Assembly: GCF_008709555.1 (NCBI RefSeq)
Contig: NZ_VYIJ01000013.1
Coordinates: 1-40,232, forward strand
Length of the DNA: 40,232 bases
From: Thermoplasma sp.
GTDB taxonomy: Archaea > Thermoplasmatota > Thermoplasmata > Thermoplasmatales > Thermoplasmataceae
Reading direction: 5' to 3'
Part shown: positions 32,282-40,232 of the stretch, in pieces
Layout of the letters: every line of letters starts with the position of its first letter
How positions within the stretch are numbered: position 1 is the first letter of the stretch
Notes under the pieces: generated by a model
What the model saw: the letters and a program-made list of their open reading frames with translations, nothing else
What the model was told of the DNA's origin: nothing
Databases searched by the model: none
Translations under genes and position numbers: made by a program

Positions 32282-34057
32282 ATGATGAATCAAGATACGA
32301 ATTTCGGAAATGGTAAACTCAGAAGGAGTCTGGGCGCATGGGACCTCTTCTTTCTATCCATAACTGGAATGATAGGGTCCGGCTGGCTCTTCGCTGCCCT
32401 GGATGCGGCTGATTATGTCGGCCCGGCATCCATTTTCACATGGATCATAGCAGCCCTGTTCTTCTTCATAATAGCGCTGACGTATGCTGAGCTGTCCGGC
32501 ATGATACCATATTCTGGATCGATCGTAAGATTCAACCAGTATTCCCATGGTTCAATGTCGAACTTCCTCATCGGATGGGCATACCTCATAGGCGCCGTGT
32601 CAACGGTAACTGTTGAGGCGATATCCGTCGTGACGTACACATCCACATACATGCCGCAGTTCTACAACACCACTGTCGGCGTCCTGACCCCGCTGGGCAT
32701 TCTTGTCTCGATAGCGCTGATAGCTTTCTTCTTCTTCATACAGTTCATAGGTGTCAACGTATACGGAAGGCTGAACACCATCATGACGGCCTGGAAGCTC
32801 GCGATACCCATCATCACCGTTGTGCTCATAATGTCCCTATCGTTCAACCCGCGCAACTTCTACGTGGCCCACGGTTTTCTTCCATACGGTTCGGCGGCGA
32901 TCTTCGCTGCACTCATACCAAGCGGTGTCGTATACGCGTTTGAGGGTTTCAGGCAGGGTATAGAGTACGCCGGCGAGGCCAGAAACCCTCAGCGCGATGT
33001 ACCGATAAGCCTCATCGCCGCCATGATCGCAACCATAGGGATATACGTGGCGCTGGAGATAGCGTTCATCGGATCAATAAAGTGGAACATAATAGGCATA
33101 AGGCCTGGAGACTGGAGCGAACTGAGCACCTCGTCATGGGCATCCGGCCCGTTCTATTACGCCACAAAATACTCAGGCGTCCTCGTGCTGTCCATATTTG
33201 CCATAGTGATACTGATCGATGCATTCATCTCACCCTTCGCGTCTCTCGGCGTATACGAGGGCACGTCAGCGAGGTCATTTTACGGCATGGCCAGGCTGAA
33301 CGTCATCCCGGAATTCTTTGGATCGATACACCCCAGGTTCAGGACCCCATGGATCGGACTGATATTCACCCTCGTAATCTCATCCCTGTTCCTGGCTCCA
33401 TTCCCCAGCTGGTACCTGATAGTGGGAATAAATGCCTCCTTTACGGTATATGCATATTTATCGGCGGGAATAACGAACACGGTGATAAGGAAGAACGCGC
33501 CAGATATACACAGGCCTTTCAAACTTCCAGCGGCATCGATCCTTAGTCCAGTTGCCTTCATCGTGGCTTCAATGCTGGTGTACTGGTCTGGTTTCTCCAT
33601 AATAGACTTCCTGATACTGATAGTATACGCAGGTCTTCCCCTGATACTGCTGAGCAGGTTCAGGGAAAAGGTCAATGTGACGCTGGGTTCCGCCCTAATC
33701 ATATCAGCCGTGTACTGGTTCCTGATCACCGTGGTGGGCTTCTTCGGCTATACCGGAAGGCTGCCCTTCGTCTATTACTGGCCGATCATATCTGCGATAC
33801 CATCGGCAACGTTTGCGTACGCCTATCTTCGATCAAGATCCATAGAGATAGTATCGTCCGTCTGGATAATAGTTTACAACGTGATACTGGGCATCATGTC
33901 CTACTACGGATCCCTGGGAACCAATGTCATAGTATATCCGTACGATTACCTGGCATTTGCACTGATCAGTCTGGGCATTTACATCTTTGCCGTGCGCACA
34001 GGATACAACACTGAAGACCTGAAAAACCTTGTTGCCTACGGCCCAGTGGCCGAATGA
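32282..34057 (+). CDS. APC-superfamily amino acid permease
   Basis: A 591-residue secondary transporter of the amino acid-polyamine-organocation superfamily. Helix 1 carries the substrate-site motif SITGMIGSGWLFA (Gly-rich unwound segment). It is followed by TYAELSGMIPYSGSIVRF (helix 2), a FIQFIGVNVYGRLNTIM segment, FEGFRQGIEYAGEARNPQRDVP (family signature after helix 6) and about 14 hydrophobic stretches in all. It probably imports amino acids with protons. ATG-ATG at 32282/32285 follows the TATA box at 32256-32267. A palindrome upstream suggests regulation. The last 22 bases overlap the 3' end of nth on the other strand, and T-runs at 34059-34087 act as its terminator inside the nth coding region. 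Confidence 0.88.
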   Translation: MMNQDTNFGNGKLRRSLGAWDLFFLSITGMIGSGWLFAALDAADYVGPASIFTWIIAALFFFIIALTYAELSGMIPYSGSIVRFNQYSHGSMSNFLIGWAYLIGAVSTVTVEAISVVTYTSTYMPQFYNTTVGVLTPLGILVSIALIAFFFFIQFIGVNVYGRLNTIMTAWKLAIPIITVVLIMSLSFNPRNFYVAHGFLPYGSAAIFAALIPSGVVYAFEGFRQGIEYAGEARNPQRDVPISLIAAMIATIGIYVALEIAFIGSIKWNIIGIRPGDWSELSTSSWASGPFYYATKYSGVLVLSIFAIVILIDAFISPFASLGVYEGTSARSFYGMARLNVIPEFFGSIHPRFRTPWIGLIFTLVISSLFLAPFPSWYLIVGINASFTVYAYLSAGITNTVIRKNAPDIHRPFKLPAASILSPVAFIVASMLVYWSGFSIIDFLILIVYAGLPLILLSRFREKVNVTLGSALIISAVYWFLITVVGFFGYTGRLPFVYYWPIISAIPSATFAYAYLRSRSIEIVSSVWIIVYNVILGIMSYYGSLGTNVIVYPYDYLAFALISLGIYIFAVRTGYNTEDLKNLVAYGPVAE

Positions 34058-34713
34058 TCCTGTTTTTTTCCTTTTTTCATCTTTTCTTCATAATAACTGC
34101 AGTACGCGGTTATGGGGCATTTATCGCATAGTGGCCTTACAGGCCTGCATATGGCCTTTCCGAACTCAACCATCATCGGATTGAAACCCACCTGCATGTA
34201 CTTCGGGATCAGACGTTCAAGATCGTACGTTGTCTCCTCAGGCGTCTTCGCCTCAGACCAGCCTATCCGATGCGATATCCTGAAGACATGCGTATCTACA
34301 GCTATCGACGGCCTGTGGAAACCCTCGGCCAGCACGACCTTGGCCGTCTTCATACCAACACCCGGCAAGGACATAAGATCCTCGAGGTTGTCCGGAACCC
34401 TGTGGTTATAGCGATCCCTTATGATCCCTGCTATCTCCACGATCTTCTTGCTCTTGACGCGCCAGAATCCTACCTTCCCGATTATGCTGCCGACCTCGTC
34501 AGGATCCGCGCCGGCAAGACCATCGATGTCCCTGTACCTTTCGTATAATGCCCTTGCGGCTGCATCCGTGGTTTCGTCCTTCGTCCTCTGCGAAAGGACG
34601 GTAGTTATGAGCATCCAGAACGGATCCGTGAAGACGAAGGTGTGCTTCGGCACGGCTGCTTTGATCTTCGCAATGATGATCCTTATGGCCTCCTCGTCCT
34701 TGTTCTCCTTCAT
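34036..34713 (-). CDS. nth: Endonuclease III
   Basis: A 225-residue base-excision repair DNA glycosylase/AP lyase for oxidised pyrimidines. The helix-hairpin-helix LPGVGMKTA carries the catalytic Lys122 and VDTHVFR the catalytic Asp140, at nearly the same positions as in the Escherichia coli enzyme. The four cysteines 189, 196, 199 and 205 (C-x6-C-x2-C-x5-C) bind a 4Fe-4S cluster. A Lys-rich tail follows. ATG 34713 is chosen since AGGTG precedes it by about six bases; GTG 34722 is part of that site. It begins directly behind the carB stop, so it is third in the carA-carB-nth operon. Its end overlaps the APC permease gene tail to tail by 22 bases. Confidence 0.94.
   Translation of the reverse strand: MKENKDEEAIRIIIAKIKAAVPKHTFVFTDPFWMLITTVLSQRTKDETTDAAARALYERYRDIDGLAGADPDEVGSIIGKVGFWRVKSKKIVEIAGIIRDRYNHRVPDNLEDLMSLPGVGMKTAKVVLAEGFHRPSIAVDTHVFRISHRIGWSEAKTPEETTYDLERLIPKYMQVGFNPMMVEFGKAICRPVRPLCDKCPITAYCSYYEEKMKKGKKQDHSATGP
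34059..34087 (+). terminator. Oligo-T terminator of the APC permease inside nth
   Basis: After the permease stop the plus strand has T7, T6 and T4 runs separated by CC and CATC. On the other strand these bases code for the Lys-rich tail of endonuclease III. Confidence 0.55.
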
Positions 34714-34722
34714 AGGATGCAC

Positions 34723-37700
34723 CTACAGGTACTCGCCGATCTCCCTGTAATCGATCGGAATTGGGCCTAGAGATTCGGCATAGGCCTTTGCCAGGTTTAC
34801 GTTCATTATCAGCGGTATGCCACGCATTATGCACATTCGTCTTATCTTGAATCCGTCCCTGACGGCACCGGCCGTCATCTCAGTCGTATTTATCACCATG
34901 TCTATGGCACCGCCCGATATCATATCGAGTATTCTGGGTTCCCTCCTGTCCCTGACCCTGTACAGCGTCTCTGCAGAAATGCCATGATCGTTGAGGTATC
35001 TTGCAGTCCCTGCAGTTGCATATATCTTTATGCCCTTATCCAGCATGATCCTGGCTATATCGACCATCCTGGGTTTATCCTCATCCCTGACCGTTATGAG
35101 TACCGATCGTATGCTCCTCTGGAGGCTCTTTCTCAGGGCCTCTGTGATCGTGCGTCCCGGGTACATGGCCTCGCCGGTTGACTTCATCTCGGGCCCGTAG
35201 ACAACATCCATATCTGAGAACTTTGAAAACGGGAAGACGGATACCTTTATGAAATAGCTCTTCGCCTCCGTACGTTTTTCCGTGATCTTCGATCCCATCA
35301 TGCATTCCACTGCGTATCTCACCCAGTCAACGCCGGTCGCCTTGGATATGAATGGAACCGATCTGCTTGACCTTGCGTTGAGTTCTATTACGTACACATC
35401 ATCATCCCTGGCGGCGATCTGAAGATTTGATAGGCCGATGAGATGGAATTCCTTGACCATGCTCTCAACTATGTTTTCTATCTTCTCCTCTACTTCTCTG
35501 CTCACCATGCCAGGTCCGTATACCATGGTGGCATCACCAGAGTGGACACCGGCCTCCTCTATATGCACCAGTATGCCACATATGTTGTAAGAGGAACCAT
35601 CGGATACGAAATCGACGTCCATCTCCGTTGCATTTTCAAGGTACTTGCTCACCAAAACGTTCTTTGAGATCGTGAAGACCTCTCTGGCCCTGTCCGCAAG
35701 ATAATCCATATCGTATATTATCTCCATGGACCTGCCGCCTATCACATGACTCGATCTGAGAATAATGGGAAGGCCCAGTGAAACAGCCTTCCGCACCGTA
35801 TCATTTTCATTCTCCGCGATGGCAAAAGGAGGTTGTTTTATGCCCAGATCCTCTATGACCTTTGAGAATACTGTTCGATCCTCAATGCGCTCGATGCTCT
35901 CAGTGGAAGTTCCGAGAACTATCCTCCTTCCAAGTATGTCCTCGATCCTCTTCGCCATGTTCTGTCCTGTCTGCCCGGAGAACTGCACGATGAGTCCGGC
36001 GCATCCTGATCGATTTATGACATTGATCACGTACTCAGGTGTGACGGGTTCGAAGAAAAGCGCGTCCGATACATCAAAATCGGTCGATACCGTCTCCGGA
36101 TTTGAATTGAGCATTATGCTCCTGTATCCCATGTCCCTCAGGGCGAGTATGGCCTTGACGGATCCATAATCGAACTCTAGGCCCTGCGCGATCCTGTTAG
36201 GCCCAGAACCGATGATCATTATGGATCCTTTGAGATCCGGCATCTCGTCTTCGTCTTCGTAAGTCGAATACATATAAGGCACTACCACCTCAAATTCCCC
36301 AGAACAGGTATCGATGCGCTTGTACACGGGCATGATGTTTTTCTCAATCCTGTACTTTGTTATGGCATCAGCCGGAATTCCGCAGAAACTAGAAATTATT
36401 TCGTCAGGTATTCCGATCCTCTTGAGGTGCAGCAGGTTCTCCGGAATGTGGCCTATCTCGACATGCTTCAGCATTTCAACAATGTTCTCCATCTTTTCTA
36501 TGAAGTATTCATCGTAACCAGACAGCCTGGCCATCTTCTTTGTGTCGAAGTTCCTGAACAGACCTTCAAATATGGCGAAAAGCCTGCGGTCGTTCGGTCT
36601 CTCGATCAGTTTCCAGAGTTCTTCATCCGATGCGTGCATCCTGATGTTTGATGAGAATGCGTTGTCCAGGCTGGCTATGGCCTTCATGATCGCCTCCTCA
36701 AAGGTGCGTCCTATGCCCATAACCTCTCCTATGGACTTCATCTGAACTCCTATTGTGCGGTCAACGGAGAATTTATCGAAGGGCCACCTTGGTATCTTAA
36801 CAGTCACGTAGTCCAGAGACGGTTCATAGGCCGCGTACGTGCTCTTCGTTATGGGATTACGTATCTCATGGAGACCGTATCCAGCCGCGATCTTTGCTGC
36901 TATGCGCGCTATAGGGTATCCGGTTGCCTTGGAAGCGAGCGCAGACGATCTCGATGTCCTGGGATTGACCTCAATTATGTAATAGCGCCCCTCGGACAAT
37001 GCGAACTGGATGTTGCATGCACCCTGGATGCCCAGACCTGATATGATGCGTATGGCGGAGTCTCTGAGCATCTGGTACTCCACATCGCTCAATGTCTGAG
37101 ATGGCGTAACGACTATGCTCTCGCCCGTGTGCACACCCATCGGATCTATATTCTCCATGTTGCACACGGTTATGCAGTTCCCGAAGGAATCCCGTATGAC
37201 CTCATATTCAATCTCCTTCATGCCCTCAAGAGATTCGTTGACCTCGAGATAATCTATATCCGAGGACCGGAAGAGATTCTCGGCCATGTTCTTGAGATCC
37301 TGCCTGGATCTTGCTATGCTTCCGCCGGTTCCACCCAGAGAGAACGATGTGCGGACTATGACAGGAGAATCGGGTATGGATGCGATGTCCTCTTCTATAT
37401 TATCCCGCCTTATCTTGTACCTGGCTGGCTGCGGTTCGCCCATAGTCTTCAGGAACTCGTAGAACTTCTCCCTGTCCTCCGCCAGCTCTATTGACTCAAC
37501 CGGCGTACCGATGATCTTTATCCCGTATCGATCGAGCACGCCGCTCTTCTTCAGCTTGACTGCAAGGTTGAGCGCCGTCTGACCTCCCATATGCGGCTCT
37601 ATGGCGTCTATGTTCTCCCTGGCTATTATGCGCTCCACGGCCTCTACCGTTATGGGCTCTATGTAAACACGATCAGCGATGCGGTGATCTGTCTGTATCG

Positions 37701-37857
37701 TGGCCGGATTGGAATTCAGAAGGACAACGAAGTAACCCTCTTCGCGGAGAGAGAGGCATGCCTGCGATCCAGAATAATCAAACTCAGCGGCCTGCCCTAT
37801 GACAACCGGGCCAGATCCGATGACAAGTATCCTGTGCACATCATCCCTTCGTGGCAT
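34723..37857 (-). CDS. carB: Carbamoyl-phosphate synthase, large subunit
   Basis: A 1044-residue synthetase with two homologous ATP-grasp halves. The first (about 1-530) starts VLVIGSGP-like RILVIGSGPVVIGQAAEFDY and has ATIQTDHRIAD, LGGTGG and EVNPRTSRSSALASKATG. The second (about 545-910) starts SIMIIGSGPNRIAQGLEFDY and has ELNARSSRSVPFISKATG. The C-terminal methylglyoxal synthase-like allosteric domain (about 920-1044) follows, with GIKIYATAGTARYL. It makes carbamoyl phosphate from ammonia, bicarbonate and 2 ATP for arginine and pyrimidine synthesis, with ammonia supplied by CarA. ATG 37857 overlaps the carA end by 17 bases. It is the second gene of the carA-carB-nth operon. Confidence 0.97.
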   Translation of the reverse strand: MPRRDDVHRILVIGSGPVVIGQAAEFDYSGSQACLSLREEGYFVVLLNSNPATIQTDHRIADRVYIEPITVEAVERIIARENIDAIEPHMGGQTALNLAVKLKKSGVLDRYGIKIIGTPVESIELAEDREKFYEFLKTMGEPQPARYKIRRDNIEEDIASIPDSPVIVRTSFSLGGTGGSIARSRQDLKNMAENLFRSSDIDYLEVNESLEGMKEIEYEVIRDSFGNCITVCNMENIDPMGVHTGESIVVTPSQTLSDVEYQMLRDSAIRIISGLGIQGACNIQFALSEGRYYIIEVNPRTSRSSALASKATGYPIARIAAKIAAGYGLHEIRNPITKSTYAAYEPSLDYVTVKIPRWPFDKFSVDRTIGVQMKSIGEVMGIGRTFEEAIMKAIASLDNAFSSNIRMHASDEELWKLIERPNDRRLFAIFEGLFRNFDTKKMARLSGYDEYFIEKMENIVEMLKHVEIGHIPENLLHLKRIGIPDEIISSFCGIPADAITKYRIEKNIMPVYKRIDTCSGEFEVVVPYMYSTYEDEDEMPDLKGSIMIIGSGPNRIAQGLEFDYGSVKAILALRDMGYRSIMLNSNPETVSTDFDVSDALFFEPVTPEYVINVINRSGCAGLIVQFSGQTGQNMAKRIEDILGRRIVLGTSTESIERIEDRTVFSKVIEDLGIKQPPFAIAENENDTVRKAVSLGLPIILRSSHVIGGRSMEIIYDMDYLADRAREVFTISKNVLVSKYLENATEMDVDFVSDGSSYNICGILVHIEEAGVHSGDATMVYGPGMVSREVEEKIENIVESMVKEFHLIGLSNLQIAARDDDVYVIELNARSSRSVPFISKATGVDWVRYAVECMMGSKITEKRTEAKSYFIKVSVFPFSKFSDMDVVYGPEMKSTGEAMYPGRTITEALRKSLQRSIRSVLITVRDEDKPRMVDIARIMLDKGIKIYATAGTARYLNDHGISAETLYRVRDRREPRILDMISGGAIDMVINTTEMTAGAVRDGFKIRRMCIMRGIPLIMNVNLAKAYAESLGPIPIDYREIGEYL

Positions 37858-38887
37858 CCTCAGTCCTCCTCCTCATCTCCGAAAAGAACCACCTCGTATC
37901 ATGCGGCCCGGGCGACGCCTCAGGATGATACTGTACGGCCATCATCATATCGTCCTCTATCATCTCAATGGTGCCATCATTGATGTCGTATTCTGAAACG
38001 CGGAAATCCTTGACATAGTCCGGATTCACCGCATATCCATGATTGTGTGTCGTGATGAATATCCTGCTTCCATCCGTCACCGCATGGTTCGAACCCCTGT
38101 GGCCAAACTTCATCTTGTACGTTTTCGATCCATAGGCGAGAGCGATTATCTGGAGACCAAAGCATATGCCGAATATGGGCTTCACACCTATGTTCTTCCT
38201 GAGGAATTCAACCACCGGCTTAAGAGATGGGTGATCCGGATCACCAGGACCATTAGAAACGAATATGGCATCGTACCTGTCGATGGAATCCAGGTCTGAA
38301 TCCACGGACGCCACAGTCAATGAAAAGTGGTCGAGCATCATGTCTCTGAGCGTCTTCTTCGATCCGAGATCGATGAAGAGCAGTTTCTTTTCGCCCTTTC
38401 CCCTTATATTCCTTATACCACGGGCTTCAACGGCCTTCGATACCAGGTTCTCAGCCATCGGATCTGGAAAGATCTTCGCCTTCTCTGGATCATCGGTGAT
38501 GTAGGCCCTCATCACACCGCCCTGCCTTATCTTCCGCACCAGAAGCCTCGTATCCACACCATCTATGCCAGGTATGCCCTCGTCCATGAGAAAACGGTCG
38601 AATTCCGTTCCAAGTCCGCCCGCTGGAAACTCAATATGCGCATCCCTTGTCACTACGCCGGATACCTTGACTCTTTCGCTCTCCATAACTCCCTTGCGGA
38701 GATCATAGTTCGATATGGTAGGTGATGCGAACACCAGTATCTGACCCACGTATGATGGATCCGTCAGACTCTCAAGATAACCGGTCATCGACGTTGTGAA
38801 AACAAGCTCTCCATAGCCAGTGACGGGGGAACCATAACCATAACCTGATATCACGGTCCCGTCATTGGTGATCAAGTATCGCTTCAT
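37841..38887 (-). CDS. carA: Carbamoyl-phosphate synthase, small (glutaminase) subunit
   Basis: A 348-residue glutamine amidotransferase subunit that splits glutamine and passes ammonia to CarB. The N-terminal CarA domain (about 1-150) has GYGELVFTTSMTGYLESLTDPSY and PGIDGVDTRLLVRKIR. The class I glutaminase domain has FVSNGPGDP, the nucleophile Cys in GICFGLQIIALAYG, and the His-Glu pair in AVQYHPEASPGP. ATG 38887 (MKRYLITNDG) is preferred to GTG 38902: AGGT lies four bases upstream and the TATA element TTTATTTAAAT (38918-38928, minus strand) puts transcription start near 38897. It heads the carA-carB-nth operon. Confidence 0.96.
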   Translation of the reverse strand: MKRYLITNDGTVISGYGYGSPVTGYGELVFTTSMTGYLESLTDPSYVGQILVFASPTISNYDLRKGVMESERVKVSGVVTRDAHIEFPAGGLGTEFDRFLMDEGIPGIDGVDTRLLVRKIRQGGVMRAYITDDPEKAKIFPDPMAENLVSKAVEARGIRNIRGKGEKKLLFIDLGSKKTLRDMMLDHFSLTVASVDSDLDSIDRYDAIFVSNGPGDPDHPSLKPVVEFLRKNIGVKPIFGICFGLQIIALAYGSKTYKMKFGHRGSNHAVTDGSRIFITTHNHGYAVNPDYVKDFRVSEYDINDGTIEMIEDDMMMAVQYHPEASPGPHDTRWFFSEMRRRTEDATKG

Positions 38888-38917
38888 TTCAACCTTTTCC
38901 ACGGGTATTGTGTATCA

Positions 38918-38928
38918 TTTAAATAAAT
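38918..38928 (-). promoter_or_regulatory. TATA box of the carAB-nth operon
   Basis: The minus strand TTTATTTAAAT is centred about 36 bases before ATG 38887, leaving a leader of about ten bases with AGGT. Confidence 0.5.
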
Positions 38929-38959
38929 TTTGCCTCAACCTATATTGATCTGACGCAGA

Positions 38960-40232
38960 TCACCGACCCTTGTTCTTAAGGGTGGATGTGTATGCTCCGG
39001 CAAGGCTCAGGATCCCGGAGACGAGCATAACTATCCTGAAGCCGTTTACGAAGTCGGAGGCGTAGGCTGGGTCTATTGAAACAATCACGCCAGAAAAAAT
39101 TCCTGATACAAGATCCTTTGGAATGTAGGCGGATAGTATAACCGAGGCAGTTATTATGCTGAAGAGCTGTCCAAGGAAACGCATTGTTCCGAGAAAACCG
39201 GAACCGGTACCGGAGAATTTCGGATCTATGGAGCCCATCACAGAATTTGTGTTCGGTGCTGAGAACAGGCCGAAACCCACACCGATGATGGCCAGGGATA
39301 TCATCAGCACATGGACGTCCCTGCCAGCATATAAGAAGAGATAGATGAAAGACCATCCGATGATCATCATGCCAACCGCCGCTATCATCCTCGAACCGTA
39401 GCGGTCGGAGAGGCGGCCGGCCACTGGCGAAAGTAGAACCATCATCACAGGTTCAGGCAGTATTATCAGTCCTGAAATAAAGGGGGTTATCCCAAGTATG
39501 GCCTGGAGGTATATGGAGAACACGAACACAATGGAGAATGTGCTGAGATAGTTCAAGAGTGCGGTTATGTTTGATGCGACGAATGTGCGGTTTCCGGAGA
39601 TCAGCTGCCTGGGTATGACCTGCGTCTCCGATCTGACCTCCAGATAGATGAAGATGGCCAGCAATATAATACCAGCCGCGAGCAGGTACATCATCTGGAT
39701 GTATCCGAGAAAGTATCCGAAGGCGGCGAATGAAGTCAGGGATAGGAGCGATGCCATGAAGATGGTTGCCTGCCATAGATCTCTGGATCTGTGGCCCCTG
39801 AGATCCACCGACCTGAGGCTGAAAATGGAGACCACGTATCCAACGAGCGCAAGTCCAGCTGAGAAGTAGAAGATGGACTGCCAGTCATAGATCTCGATGA
39901 GTGCGCCGCCCAGAAAAGGGGCAAAGGTGAGACCAAGGTAGACAGCCATAGCATTTATCCCAAGGGCAAATCCTCTTCCGCCGTGTGAGAAGATGTAACT
40001 GACGATGGCAGTACCGTTGGTACTCAGCGCTGCAGATCCAACACCGACCATGAACACTGCGATCAGAAGCATCGTATAGGATCTGGAGAAAGCTGCCATG
40101 ATCGAAAAGATCATGAATACGATGAAACCAATCCTGAAGACTAAGACACGACCTATGGCATCTGCGGCCTTACCTAGGAATATCATGAGGGATGCCAGTG
40201 GTATCAAAAGGATCATGGGAATTATGGCTGCT
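38960..40232 (-). CDS. Major facilitator exporter, DHA2/EmrB-like (partial)
   Basis: The visible part is the C-terminal 423 codons of an MFS transporter; the frame is open to the window edge, so the start and the first helix lie outside. The segment SLMIFLGKAADAIGRVLVFRIG carries the loop 2-3 signature (G-x-x-x-D-x-x-G-R), and VGVGSAALSTNGTAIVSYIF resembles motif C/D1 of 14-helix DHA2 drug:H+ antiporters. A central Arg/Asp loop (SLRSVDLRGHRSRDL, around visible residues 150-165) and LSPVAGRLSDRYGSRM, the second loop signature, support the family. About twelve helices are visible. It is probably a multidrug or organic-compound exporter driven by the proton gradient; the substrate is open. Confidence 0.85.
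   Translation of the reverse strand, partial: AAIIPMILLIPLASLMIFLGKAADAIGRVLVFRIGFIVFMIFSIMAAFSRSYTMLLIAVFMVGVGSAALSTNGTAIVSYIFSHGGRGFALGINAMAVYLGLTFAPFLGGALIEIYDWQSIFYFSAGLALVGYVVSIFSLRSVDLRGHRSRDLWQATIFMASLLSLTSFAAFGYFLGYIQMMYLLAAGIILLAIFIYLEVRSETQVIPRQLISGNRTFVASNITALLNYLSTFSIVFVFSIYLQAILGITPFISGLIILPEPVMMVLLSPVAGRLSDRYGSRMIAAVGMMIIGWSFIYLFLYAGRDVHVLMISLAIIGVGFGLFSAPNTNSVMGSIDPKFSGTGSGFLGTMRFLGQLFSIITASVILSAYIPKDLVSGIFSGVIVSIDPAYASDFVNGFRIVMLVSGILSLAGAYTSTLKNKGR

Overview
The window looks like a chromosomal segment of a moderately thermophilic, acidophilic archaeon of the order Thermoplasmatales, most likely Thermoplasma acidophilum or a very close relative. The reasons are: archaeal-type enzymes (NadM-type NMN adenylyltransferase, pyruvoyl arginine decarboxylase, archaeal leucyl-tRNA synthetase, a fused gamma/alpha 2-oxoacid:ferredoxin oxidoreductase subunit); a gluconate dehydratase of the non-phosphorylating Entner-Doudoroff pathway; arginine written mostly as AGG/AGA and isoleucine often as ATA; TATA boxes about 25 bases upstream of many start codons (leaderless messages), with Shine-Dalgarno sites mainly at internal operon genes; and tRNA genes without an encoded CCA. 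The species name is inference from these traits and from a moderate GC content judged by eye.

Layout. 1-4900: a small zinc-ribbon protein, gluconate dehydratase, a small membrane protein, a family X DNA polymerase with a decayed PHP domain, a small protein ending in an AT-hook-like tail, and a family 2 glycosyltransferase. 4977-6544: a tight three-gene operon (isochorismatase-fold pseudoenzyme, small P-loop kinase, PIN nuclease). 6566-9171: a metallo-beta-lactamase-fold hydrolase, an aminotransferase and a DsrE-like protein. 9435-12237: the korAB oxidoreductase operon. 12637-16016: nadM, an MFS permease and glutamate dehydrogenase. 16100-19338: pdaD-leuS operon. 19477-22916: a 2-hydroxyacid dehydrogenase and a TPP-dependent decarboxylase in one operon, facing a Gfo/Idh/MocA oxidoreductase. 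23089-23236: two tRNA genes one base apart. 23430-26602: an accessory-looking patch with an orphan adenine methyltransferase, an unrecognised protein and a DUF998 membrane protein. 26622-30775: smc-scpA. 30836-34057: lysA and an APC permease. 34036-38887: carA-carB-nth operon. 38960-end: a partial MFS exporter.

How the genes fit together. Most of the window is core metabolism and genome maintenance: sugar acid dehydration, ferredoxin-linked 2-oxoacid oxidation, amino acid and nucleotide precursor synthesis, NAD synthesis, chromosome condensation (SMC-ScpA) and base repair (PolX, endonuclease III). No insertion sequence, CRISPR array, rRNA or integrase was seen. The less ordinary points are two proteins that keep a fold but have lost catalytic residues (PolX PHP domain; isochorismatase-like protein), a damaged-looking start region and a Glu-to-Asp change in the TPP enzyme, inverted repeats that hold both stop codons of convergent gene pairs, a palindrome just upstream of the APC permease promoter, and the methyltransferase patch next to the tRNA pair. 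I did not find a clearly new multi-gene system; the kinase/PIN/pseudo-isochorismatase operon and the methyltransferase patch are the best candidates.
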